Numbered from the stretch's first letter, positions 1-11,499 are shown. The stretch is 64,000 nucleotides of DNA from Sorghum bicolor (GCF_000003195.3 NC_012873.2:24649317-24713316), one strand, 5' to 3'. Made by a program: numbers and translations. Notes: generated by a model from the sequence alone, not told the origin.

Positions 1-984
1 TGTTTTCTTATTAAAATCATAGTAAATAATTGATGCTTATGCTGGTGCTCTACTTTGGTGTCACACTTCTTTATGATAATAGTAGTATGTAAATAATATG
101 AAATCTGTTGTTTGACACTATATAAGCCATGTTCCTTAATTTATGAAATAAGTACCTTGTCACATGTTAAATGCTTATTTTAAGTTTGGCATGTGCAATT
201 GCTCTGAAATTTTTATGGTGATGTCAAAATGCTATGCTTGTGCTTCTGTAATGTTTGTAGATTTTCCTAAGCAATTTTGCTAGTATCTTGTAATTATGTC
301 CCTTTATAGAATTAAATTAATAATGCCTTGTTAGTAAATGTTTAGAGGTTAACATGTGATGTTCTGGTGGTCTTATGATATGCTTGTGCTTATAAGCCAT
401 GTGGTTGATACTGATTATGTTTTGGCTATGTCATCAAATAATTAATTAAAGGGTTAAAAGCTGTTCTGGACAGCAAGGGAGTAATTCAATCCTTGCTTAA
501 TGATAACTTGGTTTTCTGGAGGACTTGTCTAAATCAAAGTTGTTGTAAACTTTATGAACTAGCTGTGGTTTAAATTTGGGATCATTTGGTCTAGTAGTTT
601 TGAAGCTATGGCTTTTCCAAGTTAGGTTCCAGAAATAGGTGCTTTCTGTTTTTCTGGGACAGAACCTGGAACTTTGTTTATAAGGCTTGTTTAACTTATG
701 AAACTTGCTGTGATGTTTAAAGATGGTTTGTAGACAATTTCATAAGCTTTCCAGAATGCCCTCACTCATGTTGTTAGATGTTTTTAGCAATAGTTAAGAC
801 CTGTTTACTGAGCTAATTCTGTTATGTGTTGCTTGCTGTTTATAGTTTGACTTGCCAAGTTTGCTAAGTCAATTGGTTTTCCTTTGTGTGTTAACTTCTA
901 AGTTTACTCAGTAAATGAGTGTCCAATGAGTTTAATTATGTTATCAAGCATTCATTCTTTAGTATGCACGCCTTCTTATTCATT

Positions 985-1190
985 GAGCATGCAATAGGTG
1001 CATCGGACGTGACAGCCTCATTCGAGCTTCAAGTGAACCCCGAAGGCCAGGAGGGCAACCCGGAGGTGGAGGTCCAGCAAGTCGGACTCGAGGAGCCCGA
1101 AGAGGAGATTGAGTGCCCGAACCACGAACCAGCCTCGTTTGTGAAAGGCAAGCCCCAGAGCATCCTAAGTCTCCCCTTTATTTTTGAAAG
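985..1190 (+). other. Conserved GC-rich small ORF inside the F LTR
   Basis: An open frame of about 70 codons runs through a GC-rich island in otherwise AT-rich LTR. Its end reads ECPNHEPASFVKGKPQSIL. The same peptide, in the same orientation relative to the element, occurs in the other C-family LTRs (23455-23706, 32654-32875) and in a related form in the B-family LTRs (8620-8847, 18853-19080). The only upstream start in this frame is GTG at 919. The sequence before the shared part ends in CAATAG, so the stretch might be a downstream exon. The middle is acidic (many E). I know no named function. Confidence 0.4.
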
Positions 1191-1612
1191 TTTACTTGAA
1201 TATGTTATATCTATTGATGCATTTAAGTATGGGAGTTGTGACGAAACCTTTGCTGCATTTTACTCAATCCTTGTCCAGATATCGTACCACTACCTGGTTA
1301 TAGAGTTAGGATCGAGTAGCAGCTTAGCCATGCTTTAATCGGTAGAAGTCAGGTGATATCCTGTCACCTATGTGATATAGGGTTATGTCGGATCACGATG
1401 GACTATATGTGCTATCGTGGATGGAACCTGATTAAATTGACTTAAGCCGGGCGGAGTTTTGCAAGGTTGTAGTAACTCCGTCTGTGGCAGCTAAGGACCG
1501 ACCATTGTACGTCCTCTTGTCATGTTGAACACATGCCTAACACTTAGTTGGCCGGATAACTCGTTCTGACCGCGAAGCCTAGTAGTATGACTCAGGCCGG
1601 AAGACCGGCAAG

Positions 1613-1618
1613 TATAAA
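1613..1618 (+). promoter_or_regulatory. Likely LTR TATA box (F)
   Basis: TATAAA lies in the context GGCAAGTATAAAGTGCGCAC, about 1.03 kb before the LTR end. It is conserved at the equivalent place in the + copy at 33306 and in the - copy at 36204-36209, but degraded in the LTR at 22005-26211. I infer that this marks the U3/R border of the C family. Confidence 0.5.
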
Positions 1619-2639
1619 GTGCGCACTACCGGAGGAAGTGCGGTGTGCGGGGGACCATTGGCGTAAGACCAAAGGCAGGTGAGTTAAAATTCCTGGCAGA
1701 GTGGTAGCCCTGGGAGTGCGGCGCTGATCGGAGCTGCGATTCCTGAGTCGTACCAAAGGTGACCCGCTGGCTCTCTGACGGGTGATGCTTGGGTGAGTTC
1801 TAGGAATACCCCTCCAGCTTGATAGGAATCGATTCGAATCACCGTCTCTCCTGGATAGTGTGAACTTGACAGAGCAGCGGCAAACGTAGCATTCACTAAT
1901 GAACTTGATTCGTGATGATGATGATAGCAAGGAAGAACATATGATGAATTTGATATGGTTACTATTGCTTGTAATAATCAAGTGATGTGTTTTAGTATAG
2001 GAGCTAATCTAGTGGTAGGCCAATGATGATTAATATGATGCCCTCACAACTTTGTAGTTATAAATTAAGCTTTTGGCAACAGTTGAGTCAACCAGCTCCA
2101 CTTGATATTTAGCCTTGCATGATTCTTGGTGTCTTTTATGTTTTACTAGATGGGTAAGTCTAGCCGAGTACAATCTCATACTCAGGGTTTATTCCCACCT
2201 GTTGTAGATGATATATTTTATGATGGCTTCTGTAAGACCTGTCTCCATCCTGCTGGGGATGAGGACTAACCGTTGGGCACGGTTCTCTAACTACTTCGTA
2301 TCTGTTGCTTTTGGAGGGATGGCATGAGACCCTGGCTCAATAAGAACTCGTGAAATGAACTTTGGAAAGTGTGTGTAATTATTTTGCTTCCGCTACTTCG
2401 AACATGTGTTGTAATACCTCAATAACTCCGATGTGGTGCCGCTTCGTCGGCAATGAATGACTATGTAACATTCACTGTGTTGTGTTGAACTATTACGATC
2501 TTGGTTTGTTGCAAGTTGGTTTGAAGTCCTTCGTGATTTCAGTTGACTACCGGGATTATATGGGCTCAAGTTTGGAAACTTGATTGCTTGTCGATCATTT
2601 CTACACTTGAACTATTATAATTTGGTCGGTTCTGTGACA

Positions 2640-3098
2640 CCCCGGTTAGCCGGGATTAGACACGTCAGCCAGGGAGTTGTCGGGGGCGTCAATTGCGAGA
2701 GATAGGCGGTCGATGCCTGCGGTCTCGACCAGCCAGGCGCCGGTGGCCCGACCCCTTCAGCGGGACGAGAGAGCCGTGTGGGTGATCACCCCAAGTAGTA
2801 GGTTCGCAGAGTAGTCTGTAGGAGTAGACTAGAAGCTGCCCAGAGGGGTGTTTATTGCAAACTTTGTATGTAAAGTTTGTAATAAAGTCCAAATTTTGAG
2901 AACCATGGTTTTGAGCGCTTTGAATAAATTTGCTTGAGTGATGTATCACTAAATCATGTTGGTTGCCCTTAAGGAGCTTGTCAAGGAAAGTTATTGCAGC
3001 ACTTGTCGAGTATTCTGCATATGTAAAGGTATGTAGCAAAAAAGGCAAACATTATTATTATGCGTCAAAAAAGATTTACAAGTAAAATGTACTAAAAC
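2640..3098 (-). other. 3' untranslated remainder of element A
   Basis: Non-coding DNA between the pol stop of element A and the F LTR. It has no LTR of A, so the 3' end of A was lost or displaced by F. A GC-rich part (2640-2830) contains the short inverted repeat CCCGGTTAGCCGGG at 2641-2654. The rest is AT-rich, and I see no gene in it. Confidence 0.5.
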
Positions 3099-4300
3099 TT
3101 AGGGATAGAAGCATCGTAGTTTGTCTATGTGCCAGGAGTTGGGCAGGCGTGTTCCATCTAGGTATGCCAGACTATAAGATGTAGGGCGTCTAACCTCGGC
3201 GACCACAAAAGGTCACTCCCATGGGGTAGATAATTTGTGCATTCCCTCCTGGCTTGTTTTCCATTTGACTACCAGATCACCGACCACGAAGGAGCAGTCT
3301 TTGACGTTCTTATCGTGGTATCATCTAATAGCCTCGAGATACTTTGCTGTTCAAAGGCAAGAAGTCAGGCGTCTCTCTTCTGTGCAGTTGATTTCGAGTT
3401 CTCTGGCGAGGTCTACTGAAGATTGGTTGAAATGTTTGACTCTTGGAGATCCAAAGGCTACGTCCGAGGGGAGTACTGCCTCGGCCCCATAAACCATAAA
3501 ATAAGGGGATACACCCGTCTTCCGACAAGGCTGTGTTCGGAGACCCCAGACCACGGCCAGTAACTCTTTCATCCACCGTCCTAGTGCCCTGCCATTTTCC
3601 ATGTACAACCTTTTCTTTAGAGCATCAATAATCATTCCATTTGCTCGCTTGACTTGACCGTTGGCTCGCGGATGGGCTACCGACACGTACTTTATGACTA
3701 TGCCTCTGTCATCACAGAAGTCCCAGAATGTAGTGCCGGTGAACTGAGTGCCCAGGTCTGTGATTATGCTATTGGGAACCTCGAATCTATGTATGATTTG
3801 ATTAAGGAATTCCACAGCCTTCCCGGAAGTCACTTTGACCAGTGGCATGTACTCGATCCACTTCGAGAACTTGTCGATTAGCACAAACACGAATTTGAAA
3901 TTGCCGGGAGCCGGTTTGAATGGCCCGATCATGTCATGACCCCAACAGGCAAATGGCCAAGACTACGGAATCGTCTGGATCTCATGAGCGGGTACATGGG
4001 TCCGTTTGGCGAAGAACTGGCATCCTTCATAACGCCGGACTAGTTTCTCGGCGTCGGCGACTGCGGTTGGCCACTAAAAACCTGCTCGGAAGGCATTTCC
4101 GACCAGTGTTCTAGAGGCAGCGTGTATGTCATCCAGTAGCTTGATGCCGTTGTCTTGAGTTATGCACTTCAACAAGACTTCTGAGTTTGCGTTCTTACGC
4201 ATAAGTCTACCATCGACCAGTATATAATTTTTGGAGCGCCGGATAAGGCGCTCGTTCTCCGTTTCTTTTTGAAATCCCAAACCGTTCGAGAGATTTTTGA
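3099..4300 (-). pseudogene. Element A integrase (pol part 3, 3' end)
   Basis: Integrase of a Tat-lineage Ty3/gypsy element. It would catalyse insertion of the cDNA copy. Read on the - strand it shows the central catalytic stretch (IDKFSKWIEYMPL, then SIITDLGTQFTG and HPRANGQVKRANG) and ends in SWHIDKLRCFYP followed by a stop at 3099-3101. That is the same C-terminus as in element E (EHLRRFYP). Several stops and frame changes break it, for example around 3930 and 4080. There is no chromodomain, as expected for Tat. This is the last of three pol pieces of A; the pieces before it lie beyond element B. Confidence 0.8.
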
Positions 4301-5187
4301 CGAAAGGAGTGCGCCAGTCATGGCCGCTGGCTGTCGTAGTGGCATCCCCTACGAGCAGCGTTTTGTTGGGTGGCTTGTCGACCAGGTCCGTTCCGACGCT
4401 TGGCGTGTGAATGTCCTAAACAAAAACACCTTGCGGAATCTGGGTCCGCGATGATTCTATCTTTGACAGCGCATCTGCTGCCTGATTCCTGTCCCGGACC
4501 ACATGGATGTACTCTATGCCGTAAAAATTTGATTCCCACCTCTAAATTTCTTTGCAGTATAGTTCCATCTTCTCGTCAGTCGTGTCCCACTCCTTATTTA
4601 GCTAGTTGATGACCAGGGCAGAGTCGCCGTAGACGTAAAGGCGTTTGATTCCCAGTTCGATAGCCAATCGGATGCCGTGCAGGCATGCTTCGTATTCGGC
4701 GACATTGTTGGATGCTGGAAAGAGAATCCTAAGGACGTAGCAAAGTTTGTCCTTGTTTGGTGAAATAAAAAGTATTCCGGCACTGGCTCCATTGATGTTT
4801 AAGGACCCATCAAAGAACATTGGCCAGTGATCGAAGACATCTAGAGAGGCTGGTGCGTTGAGATCCGTCCATTCCACGATGAAGTCGACCAGGGCTTGAG
4901 ACTTGACGGTAGTGCGACTCTGGAAATCCAAAGAAAATGGGCATAATTCCATGGTCCACTTAACAATTCTGCAGTTGGCGTCCTTGTTGCGCAAAATATC
5001 CCCAAACAGAAAACTCGTAGTAACTAAAACCCGATGGCTATCGAAATAGTGCTTCAGCTTTCTTGAGGTGATTAAGATGGCATAGATTAGCTTCTGTATC
5101 TGAGGATACCTGGTCTTGGATTCGTTTAGGACTTCACTTATGAAGTATACTGGCCTCTAGGCTTTGTAGATGTGGCCTGGTTCATCC
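4301..5187 (-). pseudogene. Element A RNase H and second (archaeal-type) RNase H
   Basis: The - strand continues the pol of A. It has the end of the first RNase H ([16 protein letters not shown]) and then a second RNase H-like domain ([48 protein letters not shown]). Two RNase H domains in a row are typical of Tat-lineage elements, where the extra one is called aRNH. In-frame stops follow VIN near 4602 and lie near 5158. The piece stops at 5187/5188, where element B is inserted; it joins in sense to the piece at 21348-21999 once B is removed. Confidence 0.75.
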
Positions 5188-5192
5188 CGCTC
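5188..5192. repeat. Target-site duplication CGCTC, left of element B
   Basis: CGCTC directly precedes the LTR end TGTAACAG at 5193. The same five bases follow the far LTR end at 21343-21347. It marks the insertion point of the whole three-LTR element B in the pol gene of A. Confidence 0.9.
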
Positions 5193-5597
5193 TGTAACAG
5201 AACCACCCAAATTATAAGAGATTAAGCCTAATAGTGACCATTTGCATAGTCAAACCATCGAGCTTAAGCCCATATAATCCTGGTAGTCTGTGAAATCTCG
5301 AAGGATTTCAAACCACATATCGTACATACAGCCAAGATCATAATAAGTTTAGCGGTCACCATTCACAATTACATCCAGTTTACAACATTCATAAAATACA
5401 TCGGAGTTCTTAAAACTTATTACAAACCAAGTTCTCAAGTAGCGTAAGCTTCATAGTTTGAAAGTACACACACACACAAATTCAGTTTGATACAGTGCCA
5501 CAGTTTGGTCATTCCCACAAAAGCAAAAGAGAAGACAGAGTGACCATCGCCCTTGGTCTAGTCATCGCCCATCGCTGGGTACAAGCAGAGGATGCAA
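5193..5597 (-). mobile_element. Element B, truncated third LTR
   Basis: The first 0.4 kb (on the + strand) of the B LTR, starting TGTAACAGAACC. It matches 7203-7604 closely. At 5592-5597 the word ATGCAA is shared by the LTR and by the 3' part of the extra ORF (compare 16080s). The sequence switches there from LTR to ORF, so a deletion removed the rest of the LTR plus gag-pol. Confidence 0.85.
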
Positions 5598-6378
5598 GTT
5601 CTCATTGTACTCCTCAGCATTAGCTAGCTGCTGCTCAAGCTCTAGCTGTCGGGCCCTCAGGGTGTCCTCCTCGTGCCAGGCTTCATTCCTCTGACCAAGC
5701 ACATGAACTAGCATGCGCTCGCAGTTCCTATGAGCAGTAGTCACCCTGTCCCTCTGCTCTCTCACTGCGAGCAGGTCTTGACTTAGCTCACTGTTCTTCT
5801 GGACCGCCTGATCATTCTCTTGGGTCACACGGGCCAACTCTGCCTGCAACCTCTCAACCTCAGTGTCGAACTCATGCTGCAGCTGGCGCTTCTCATCCTG
5901 GACTGTGAGAAGAGACCCGCACAAGCGCCCCAAACAATGCTCCAGGCCCCCATAGGTCTTCATCAAGGTGTACATAGCACTCATAGTTGCACTGTCACTG
6001 TGCCGGTCCTCATCCGCACTCCTCTCTAGAGCGTTCACCTCGCACTGTCACTGCGAAGGCTGCCCTGCTGGCACCATGGAAAGGCGTGGTACCTCGGGAC
6101 TCGTACACCCAGCCGCCCCAGGCAGGGTCACCTCCACTGGTAGGGATCATTGCCTCGATCCCCACCAGAGTCCCATCACCGAGCTGCTCTTTGTCCCAAT
6201 AATAGCGAGGTTCCCTTCCTTTGTAATACCCCATCGAACTGAGCACCCTCCATAGCAAGGTGGGCATCCCAAACTCCTCCAGGAACTTGCTCTTATGACG
6301 CGAGCTCCTGGCTGCCAACTGATGGCGAGGGGTCCGCCCACCAGTGGACTTGCGAGCGGTGAGCCTAGTGCGTGCCAT
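5562..6378 (-). pseudogene. H3-tail-like extra ORF, rearranged copy
   Basis: Second copy of the ORF described at 15917-16939. It begins with ATG at 6378 and keeps the H3-like start (ARTRLTARKSTGGRTPRHQ), the globular region and the coiled coil. Two changes break it. An internal loss of about 100 bp near 6033-6055 carries a 12-bp filler copy of GCACTGTCACTG and shifts the frame. The C-terminus is replaced at 5592-5597 by antisense LTR sequence, so the open frame ends in LTR-derived residues at 5562. The glutamine codons that are TAG in the other copy are intact CAG here, which shows what the parent coded. Confidence 0.75.
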
Positions 6379-7188
6379 CTGCTGCAAATGGAATACCTTG
6401 GGTAATATTGCGGATTATCTTTTATTATTATACTTGGAATTGGGACAGATTAAATTAAGGGGAGGAAGTAAGAAATGATATGAAATGAACATGATGCATG
6501 CACGAACTTACGATCTCACAAACATAGAAATAAAAGTTAACACTAATCGGTATATGCGGCGGCACACAACGTTCTCTCATAACGTAACTAGCGTGCTAGG
6601 CGAGAATGTGGTTAGTGTACGTGCAGAAAACTCATTTCAGCCCAACCATATTATGAACATGTAGAACAAGAATCTAAAGCTATACACCCCACACACATAG
6701 ACACCCCATCCATGCATATGACGTGTTGCTACCCCCATCATCGCCCTAGTGACGGCATCGCCTCTCAGGATGGAATTTCCCAACATGCGGCACTGTTCCC
6801 AAACACACCAAACATGTGTGCATGGCACAGCACCTAACAACACTCCCATAGATCGGCAGTGCATCCGATCATGCTCTCACAGCTCCAACTTACCGAGGCG
6901 TAGAGAAAGAATTGATCCACACATTACCATTCAAATGAATGGTACTCATACTATTGCACGCCGTATGAGCGACGAAATAGAAATATGATGCATTAACCCC
7001 CAAGTCAGTACTTAACTAGCCAGCTTAGAGTCCTTAACTGGGCATAGAGGATATGACCATGGCACACTAAATAGTTTTCCAAAAACATAGTTAACACCTT
7101 GATTACCATTTGTTTAACAATAATCTTTTATTAAACCGGTTTAAGTTTAGTTTTGAACGTACTAATGAACAGTAACTCGCTAAACCTT
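6379..7188 (-). other. Element B leader between primer site and extra ORF (copy 1)
   Basis: About 0.8 kb of non-coding leader, nearly identical to 16940-17713. It has several short GC-rich patches but no long frame. Position and length fit a 5' untranslated region for the extra ORF. Confidence 0.6.
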
Positions 7189-7200
7189 GCTCCGATGCCA
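7189..7200 (-). other. Primer-binding site (tRNA-iMet type), element B copy 1
   Basis: On the - strand it reads TGGCATCGGAGC, two bases after the LTR end. It resembles the initiator methionine tRNA primer site TGGTATCAGAGC used by many plant Ty3/gypsy elements. It shows that the LTR at 7203-11113 once served as a 5' LTR for the DNA to its left. Confidence 0.75.
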
Positions 7201-8619
7201 GCTGTAACAGAACCACCCAAATTATAAGAGATTAAGCCTAATAGTGACCATTTGCATAGTCAAACCATCAAGCTTAAGCCCATATAATCCCGGTAGTCCG
7301 TGAAATCTCGAAGGATTTCAAACCACATATCGTACATACAGCCAAGATCGTAATAAGTTTAGCGGTCACCATTCACAATTACATCCAGTTTACAACATTC
7401 ATAAAATACATCGGAGTTCTTAAAACTTATTACAAACCAAGTTCTCAAGTAGCGGAAGCTTCATAGTTTGAAAGTACACACACACAAGTTCAGTTTGATA
7501 CAGTGCCACAGTTTGGTCATTCCCACAAAAGTAAAAGAGAAGACAGAGTGACCATCGCCATTGGTCTAGTCATCGCCCATCGCTGGGTACAAGCAGAGGA
7601 TGCAATAACCATAATACATTTGACCATCTGCAAAACAACATGGGAGTAGAACCCTGAGTACGAGGATGTACTCAGCTAGACTTACCCGTCATAAACCAAA
7701 ATAAAGACTCTTCAAGGATCATGAAGGCTATATAGTGGGGTAGCTGATGACCTTTTTGCATAAAAGCACTATTTCATTAAACATATCCTAAAGGAATCCT
7801 TCTTTTAATTAGCTCAAGTTTGAAGGTATCATTACCTATTATCTAGGTTTGCATCTGCACTATGGCAAACAAATGTAACAATATGATGGTATCTCATCAT
7901 AGCATTCATGGAAATCATTTATCATTATAACCCAAGTGATCCATAGTCCTTACTACGAGGACAGGGCTCATGTCAAGTGCTCACTATCTAGGAGCGATGG
8001 CGATTCGAATCGATTTCTAACCAGCTGGCGAGTTATTCCCCACACAAACCACACTCACTGATCAAGTGAGCTACAGATCACCGTATTACACTATCCAGGA
8101 CCAATTCGCGGGTTCGGCAGGCACCGCTAGTACCCGAGGACTGTTCTGACGACTGAGGTATCCAAGGTATACCAAGGTTGCACGCCGCGCCCTCATCGTT
8201 CTCCTCAACCATCACCAATACAGCGCATGGCTGCTCGACTCCCGGCCCGGATAGTGTTCAGGCTTCGCGGTCGAAACGACTTATCCTTCCAGCTAAGTGT
8301 GGGGCATGCGTTCAACATGACAAGAGGGCCATCAACGATCGGTCCTTAATCGACACAGGCAGGGGCACTACAGTCAACCCACCATAAGACCCTGCTCGGT
8401 CTCAAGTTCCTTTCCACACCTGGTTATTCTTTCCCGAAGCAATCACCGCTTAATCAAGCAGGTATCCACCTATATCTCGCCGGTGACAGGAAATCACCCG
8501 ACTTCTACCGGACTAAGCAAGCTAAGCATAGACTCCGTGCCTATCTACATAGGACAAGGTAGATAACAAGTGGTGATATCAAGGAGTACATATGCATCAA
8601 CGGTATCAAGCAATTCCTA

Positions 8620-8847
8620 TCACTTAAATGCAACATAGTAAAAGAAGCATAATATATTATTTATGTTAGCGAGAATAGGGAGACTTAGAATGCTCCGGGG
8701 CTTGCCTTTCTCAAACGTGCTTGGCTTGTGATCCGGGCACTCCTGCAGCTCTTCTCCGGGCTCCTGTCCTCCCAGAGCTTCCTGCTCCTGGTTCTCCTCT
8801 TGCTCCTCGGGTCCCACCTCGTTCTCCTGCGAGCCTCTATGACGCAA
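8620..8847 (-). other. Conserved small ORF inside the B middle LTR
   Basis: About 75 codons, sense to the element, acidic and Q/E-rich, with the shared ending ECPDHKPSTFEKGKPRSIL followed by SLP. It is paralogous to the C-family LTR ORFs. No ATG opens the frame: it starts at TTG, and an in-frame TGA lies just upstream after CATAG. It would need splicing or a non-AUG start. Function unknown. Confidence 0.4.
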
Positions 8848-9759
8848 GTGTGCTCATGAGTGGAATGCGAGATGCCCGGGGTGCAATGCTCATACGAGAG
8901 GATACCAAATGACCATGACATGATGCATAGATGATTTACGTGGTCATTTTTACAAGGTAGTCAACATCATCCAAGAACATGCAATTACACTAAGCATCTA
9001 TTTCCTTCTCTTCTACAAATTGTCCTCAAGTGTAACCAGCAACTCACAAGATGCTTCAAAGATACACCAAACCCCTTTTATTTTACTTAACTTATGTATA
9101 ACAATTCATAATTTCGTTATCCATTTTTAGGCCTACCAAAAGAGCATACATTCTGCTGATCAATAAATTCCACAAAAATTACAGTAGACCACCAGTCAAA
9201 CATAAAGTCTACCATAAATTTTCCATAATATTTGGACACTTATTTTGAGCTACAAAAATCACAAGATTAATTCATAAAATCAAGTATAAATACTCTACTA
9301 TGGTATAAGTGTCAAACAGCAGATTTCATATTTTTATAATTTACTTATTATCATAAGAAACACCCACAAAAATTTCCAGATTAATTGCATGATCCAATTA
9401 TTTATTAAAAACCATAAACCACATCCATGCAAGCATTTAAATCACCATAAATTCATTCATATAGCAAATAATGTGTAACAAAATTTCCCCAGTGACTAAA
9501 CATCTATGCAGAGCCAACAAAACAAATTTCATATTTTTCTGAGCTATATTTTAATTACTATGCATTTTCCAATTCTAGCAAAAACATGGATTAAATATAT
9601 TTGTACAGAAAAGTTGTTCAAACCTGACATGCAACTACACCAAGCTATAGATCTGGAATTATAGAGTTCATCAAAATTTGTTTCACCAATTTTGGAGCCA
9701 TATAACTCAAGATATGGATTTTACATCATTTAAATCAATTTCTGGAAAACCTTTATTTA

Positions 9760-10620
9760 AGAAAACCGACGGAGAACGTTAGATTCACCCAGATCCACGC
9801 CCGCAGAGGCGCTGACAGGTGGGATCCAGGGATCGTGGCCCCACGGGTCAGCCATGCAGCGCTCCAGCCGACTTCGGCCGGCCAGCTCTCGCCGACGGTG
9901 AGGTCTCCGGTGGCGCGGAGGGCACCGACGGCTTCGTCTCTTCAAGGCGAACACGTTGAGCTAGATCTCATCGACGGAGGAGGTCCCTAGAGGCAGCTAT
10001 GGCGCTCGGCGGAGCTCGGTGGCGTGGCTTACCGGCGTCCGGCCGTCTCCGGCCGATAGAGCGCGAACGGAGGGGTGCTTAGGGTTCTCGGAAGCACGGC
10101 GACCACAATGCACGAACAAACGAAGAGAAAGGGGGTCGGGAAGGGAAAATTCACGCGGACCGAGAGCTCGCCGGAGCTCCGGCCATGTCGCGGCGGTGAA
10201 ATCTCACCTAGTACCTGGACGCTTACGGCCGAGAGTGTGCGCACGAGGTTGCGCTCGTCGGGGCGGAGCTAGGGGCGGGTTTAATCGGGCGCGGGTTACC
10301 GGAGTTGGGCGCTGGGCTTCGGCGCCAATGGCGCACAGCGGAGCGCCGCCGCGGCTGCTGCTGCTCACTCGGGGAGGAAGAAGAGAGGGAGGAGCGGGGA
10401 GACAGAATGGAGTGGCCTAGGGGCGTGGGGCGGCGTCCCGACCAGGTGAAGGCAGGTCGGCCGCGGCGCGTCCACGATACCGGCGTACGGCCGCCACGTG
10501 GCCGGCGCCGGGTGGAGCGAGGCGGGCGCCGCACGCGGGAGAGAGAGGGGAGGGGAAGCGCGCCGCGCTGTCTGGCTGGGCCGAAAGGGAGGCGGGTCGG
10601 CCCAGCAGTGCCTGTCCCCT
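9760..10620 (-). other. GC-rich, CpG-rich island in the B middle LTR
   Basis: The LTR is AT-rich except for this block, which is rich in CG dinucleotides and CGG/CCG words and resembles the 5' end of a grass gene. Several overlapping frames are open on both strands, which is expected of GC-rich DNA, so I do not call any of them a gene. The homologous block is at about 19990-20850. It lies 0.5-1.35 kb from the LTR start in sense direction. Confidence 0.5.
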
Positions 10621-11100
10621 TTTCTTTTTTTTTAATTTTTTTTCTCCAAAAAGTTTAAATGTGATTTTTGAAGCTTTTACAGAACTTTTCAGGGGTTGGA
10701 GTAAAAAGAAGAATTGTTACCCATAAAATTCCCTACAACTTTGCTTTAATAAGTGAAGCCAAATTCCAAATAGAATTTGAATCACAGATTAAAACTAGTT
10801 CTAGGTTTTTAAATAAATTCATTTTAGGGATTTTTGTATAAATTCCATTTCTCAAATCCTATGGCTCCAAATATTTCACAAATTTACTCTTAAACCTTTT
10901 AACAGACAATTCAACCTAATTTGAATATTTCACAATTTTAGAAGCAAGCATAATATTTTTAATCATATTTAATTCACCTAAAATAAAGCACACATAAAAT
11001 CACACTTGAATTATTATTATGCTCATGGGATGTGATGCTTATGCCATGCTTGATAAGAATGCTTATGAATATTTTATGAGACTAAGTGCATGGTTAACAC

Positions 11101-11499
11101 CTAGGGTGTTACAGCCCTTCCCCCCTTAGGAAAATCTTGTCCCGAGATTTGGGTTACTAACCATTTCTTATAAAATTTTGGGTAAACTGTTTTTAGGTAA
11201 TCCTCGGTTTCCCAGGTGGCATCCCTATTATCATGATGACTCCACACCACCTTGTATGTTTTGACAACTCTGTTCCGGGTTACCCTCTCCTTGGTATCTA
11301 CGATACCCACTAGCTGCTCCCTATACTCTAAGTCTGCTTTTATTTTGATTCCTCGGGGTTCAATCCTTTGCTCGGGTACTTTCAAACATTTCCGTAGCTG
11401 GGACACATGAAAAACTGGAAAGATTGAGCTCAACTCTTCAGGTAACTGAATCTTGTAGGCCACAGGGCCTTTTCTCTCTAGTATCTGATATGGTCCCAC
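11101..11499 (-). CDS. Element B integrase C-terminus with chromodomain
   Basis: An open frame of 132 codons with the integrase tail (GPYQILERKGPVAYKIQLP, FPVFHVSQLRKCL) and then a chromodomain (YREQLVGIVDTKERVTRNR, YKVVWSHHDNRDATWETED, YLKTVYP). In chromoviruses this domain directs integration to heterochromatin, and in some families it binds methylated H3 tails. The W of VVWSHH fits one cage residue, while the other aromatic cage positions look replaced, as in group II plant chromodomains. It is the end of a longer pol protein, separated from 11521 by a short frame break. The stop lies in the LTR. Confidence 0.8.
   Translation of the reverse strand: MGPYQILERKGPVAYKIQLPEELSSIFPVFHVSQLRKCLKVPEQRIEPRGIKIKADLEYREQLVGIVDTKERVTRNRVVKTYKVVWSHHDNRDATWETEDYLKTVYPKFYKKWLVTQISGQDFPKGGRAVTP
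11114..11127 (-). other. Polypurine tract, element B
   Basis: On the - strand it reads AAGGGGGGAAGGGC and touches the 3' LTR start TGTAACACC. Here it also lies inside the end of the pol frame (KGGRAVTP), whose stop is formed by LTR bases at 11101. Confidence 0.8.

Larger units (their letters stand above)
1..2639 (+). mobile_element. Element F: C-family chromovirus LTR, 5' part outside window
   Basis: The stretch matches the last 2.65 kb of the isolated LTR at 29917-34334 almost along its whole length. It also matches, as reverse complement, the two LTRs of element C. It ends in TCTGTGACA at 2639, the same terminus as the other + strand copy. No primer-binding site follows (the next bases are CCCCGGTTAG), so it is either a solo LTR or a 3' LTR. 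The next DNA is the 3' untranslated part of element A, so F was inserted there. The left end and the target duplication are outside the window. Confidence 0.85.
7203..11113 (-). mobile_element. Element B, middle LTR (3.9 kb)
   Basis: It starts TGTAACAG and ends GGGTGTTACA. It is the 3' LTR for the coding body at 11114-17727 and carries a primer site on its other side. It contains the small ORF at 8620-8847 and a GC-rich island at about 9760-10620. Compared with the LTR at 17728-21342 it keeps about 0.29 kb (around 7390-7690) that the other lost. Short CA runs occur near 7478. Confidence 0.9.

Noticed and set aside
5467..5482. CA microsatellite
   Set aside because: Very short and part of the B LTR, repeated near 7478; not reported as a separate feature.
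10019..10658. Open frames of 100-130 codons on both strands in the GC-rich LTR island
   Set aside because: Several frames are open at once in very GC-rich DNA, composition is R/G/P/A-rich and frames are broken by small indels between the two LTR copies; no domain is seen.
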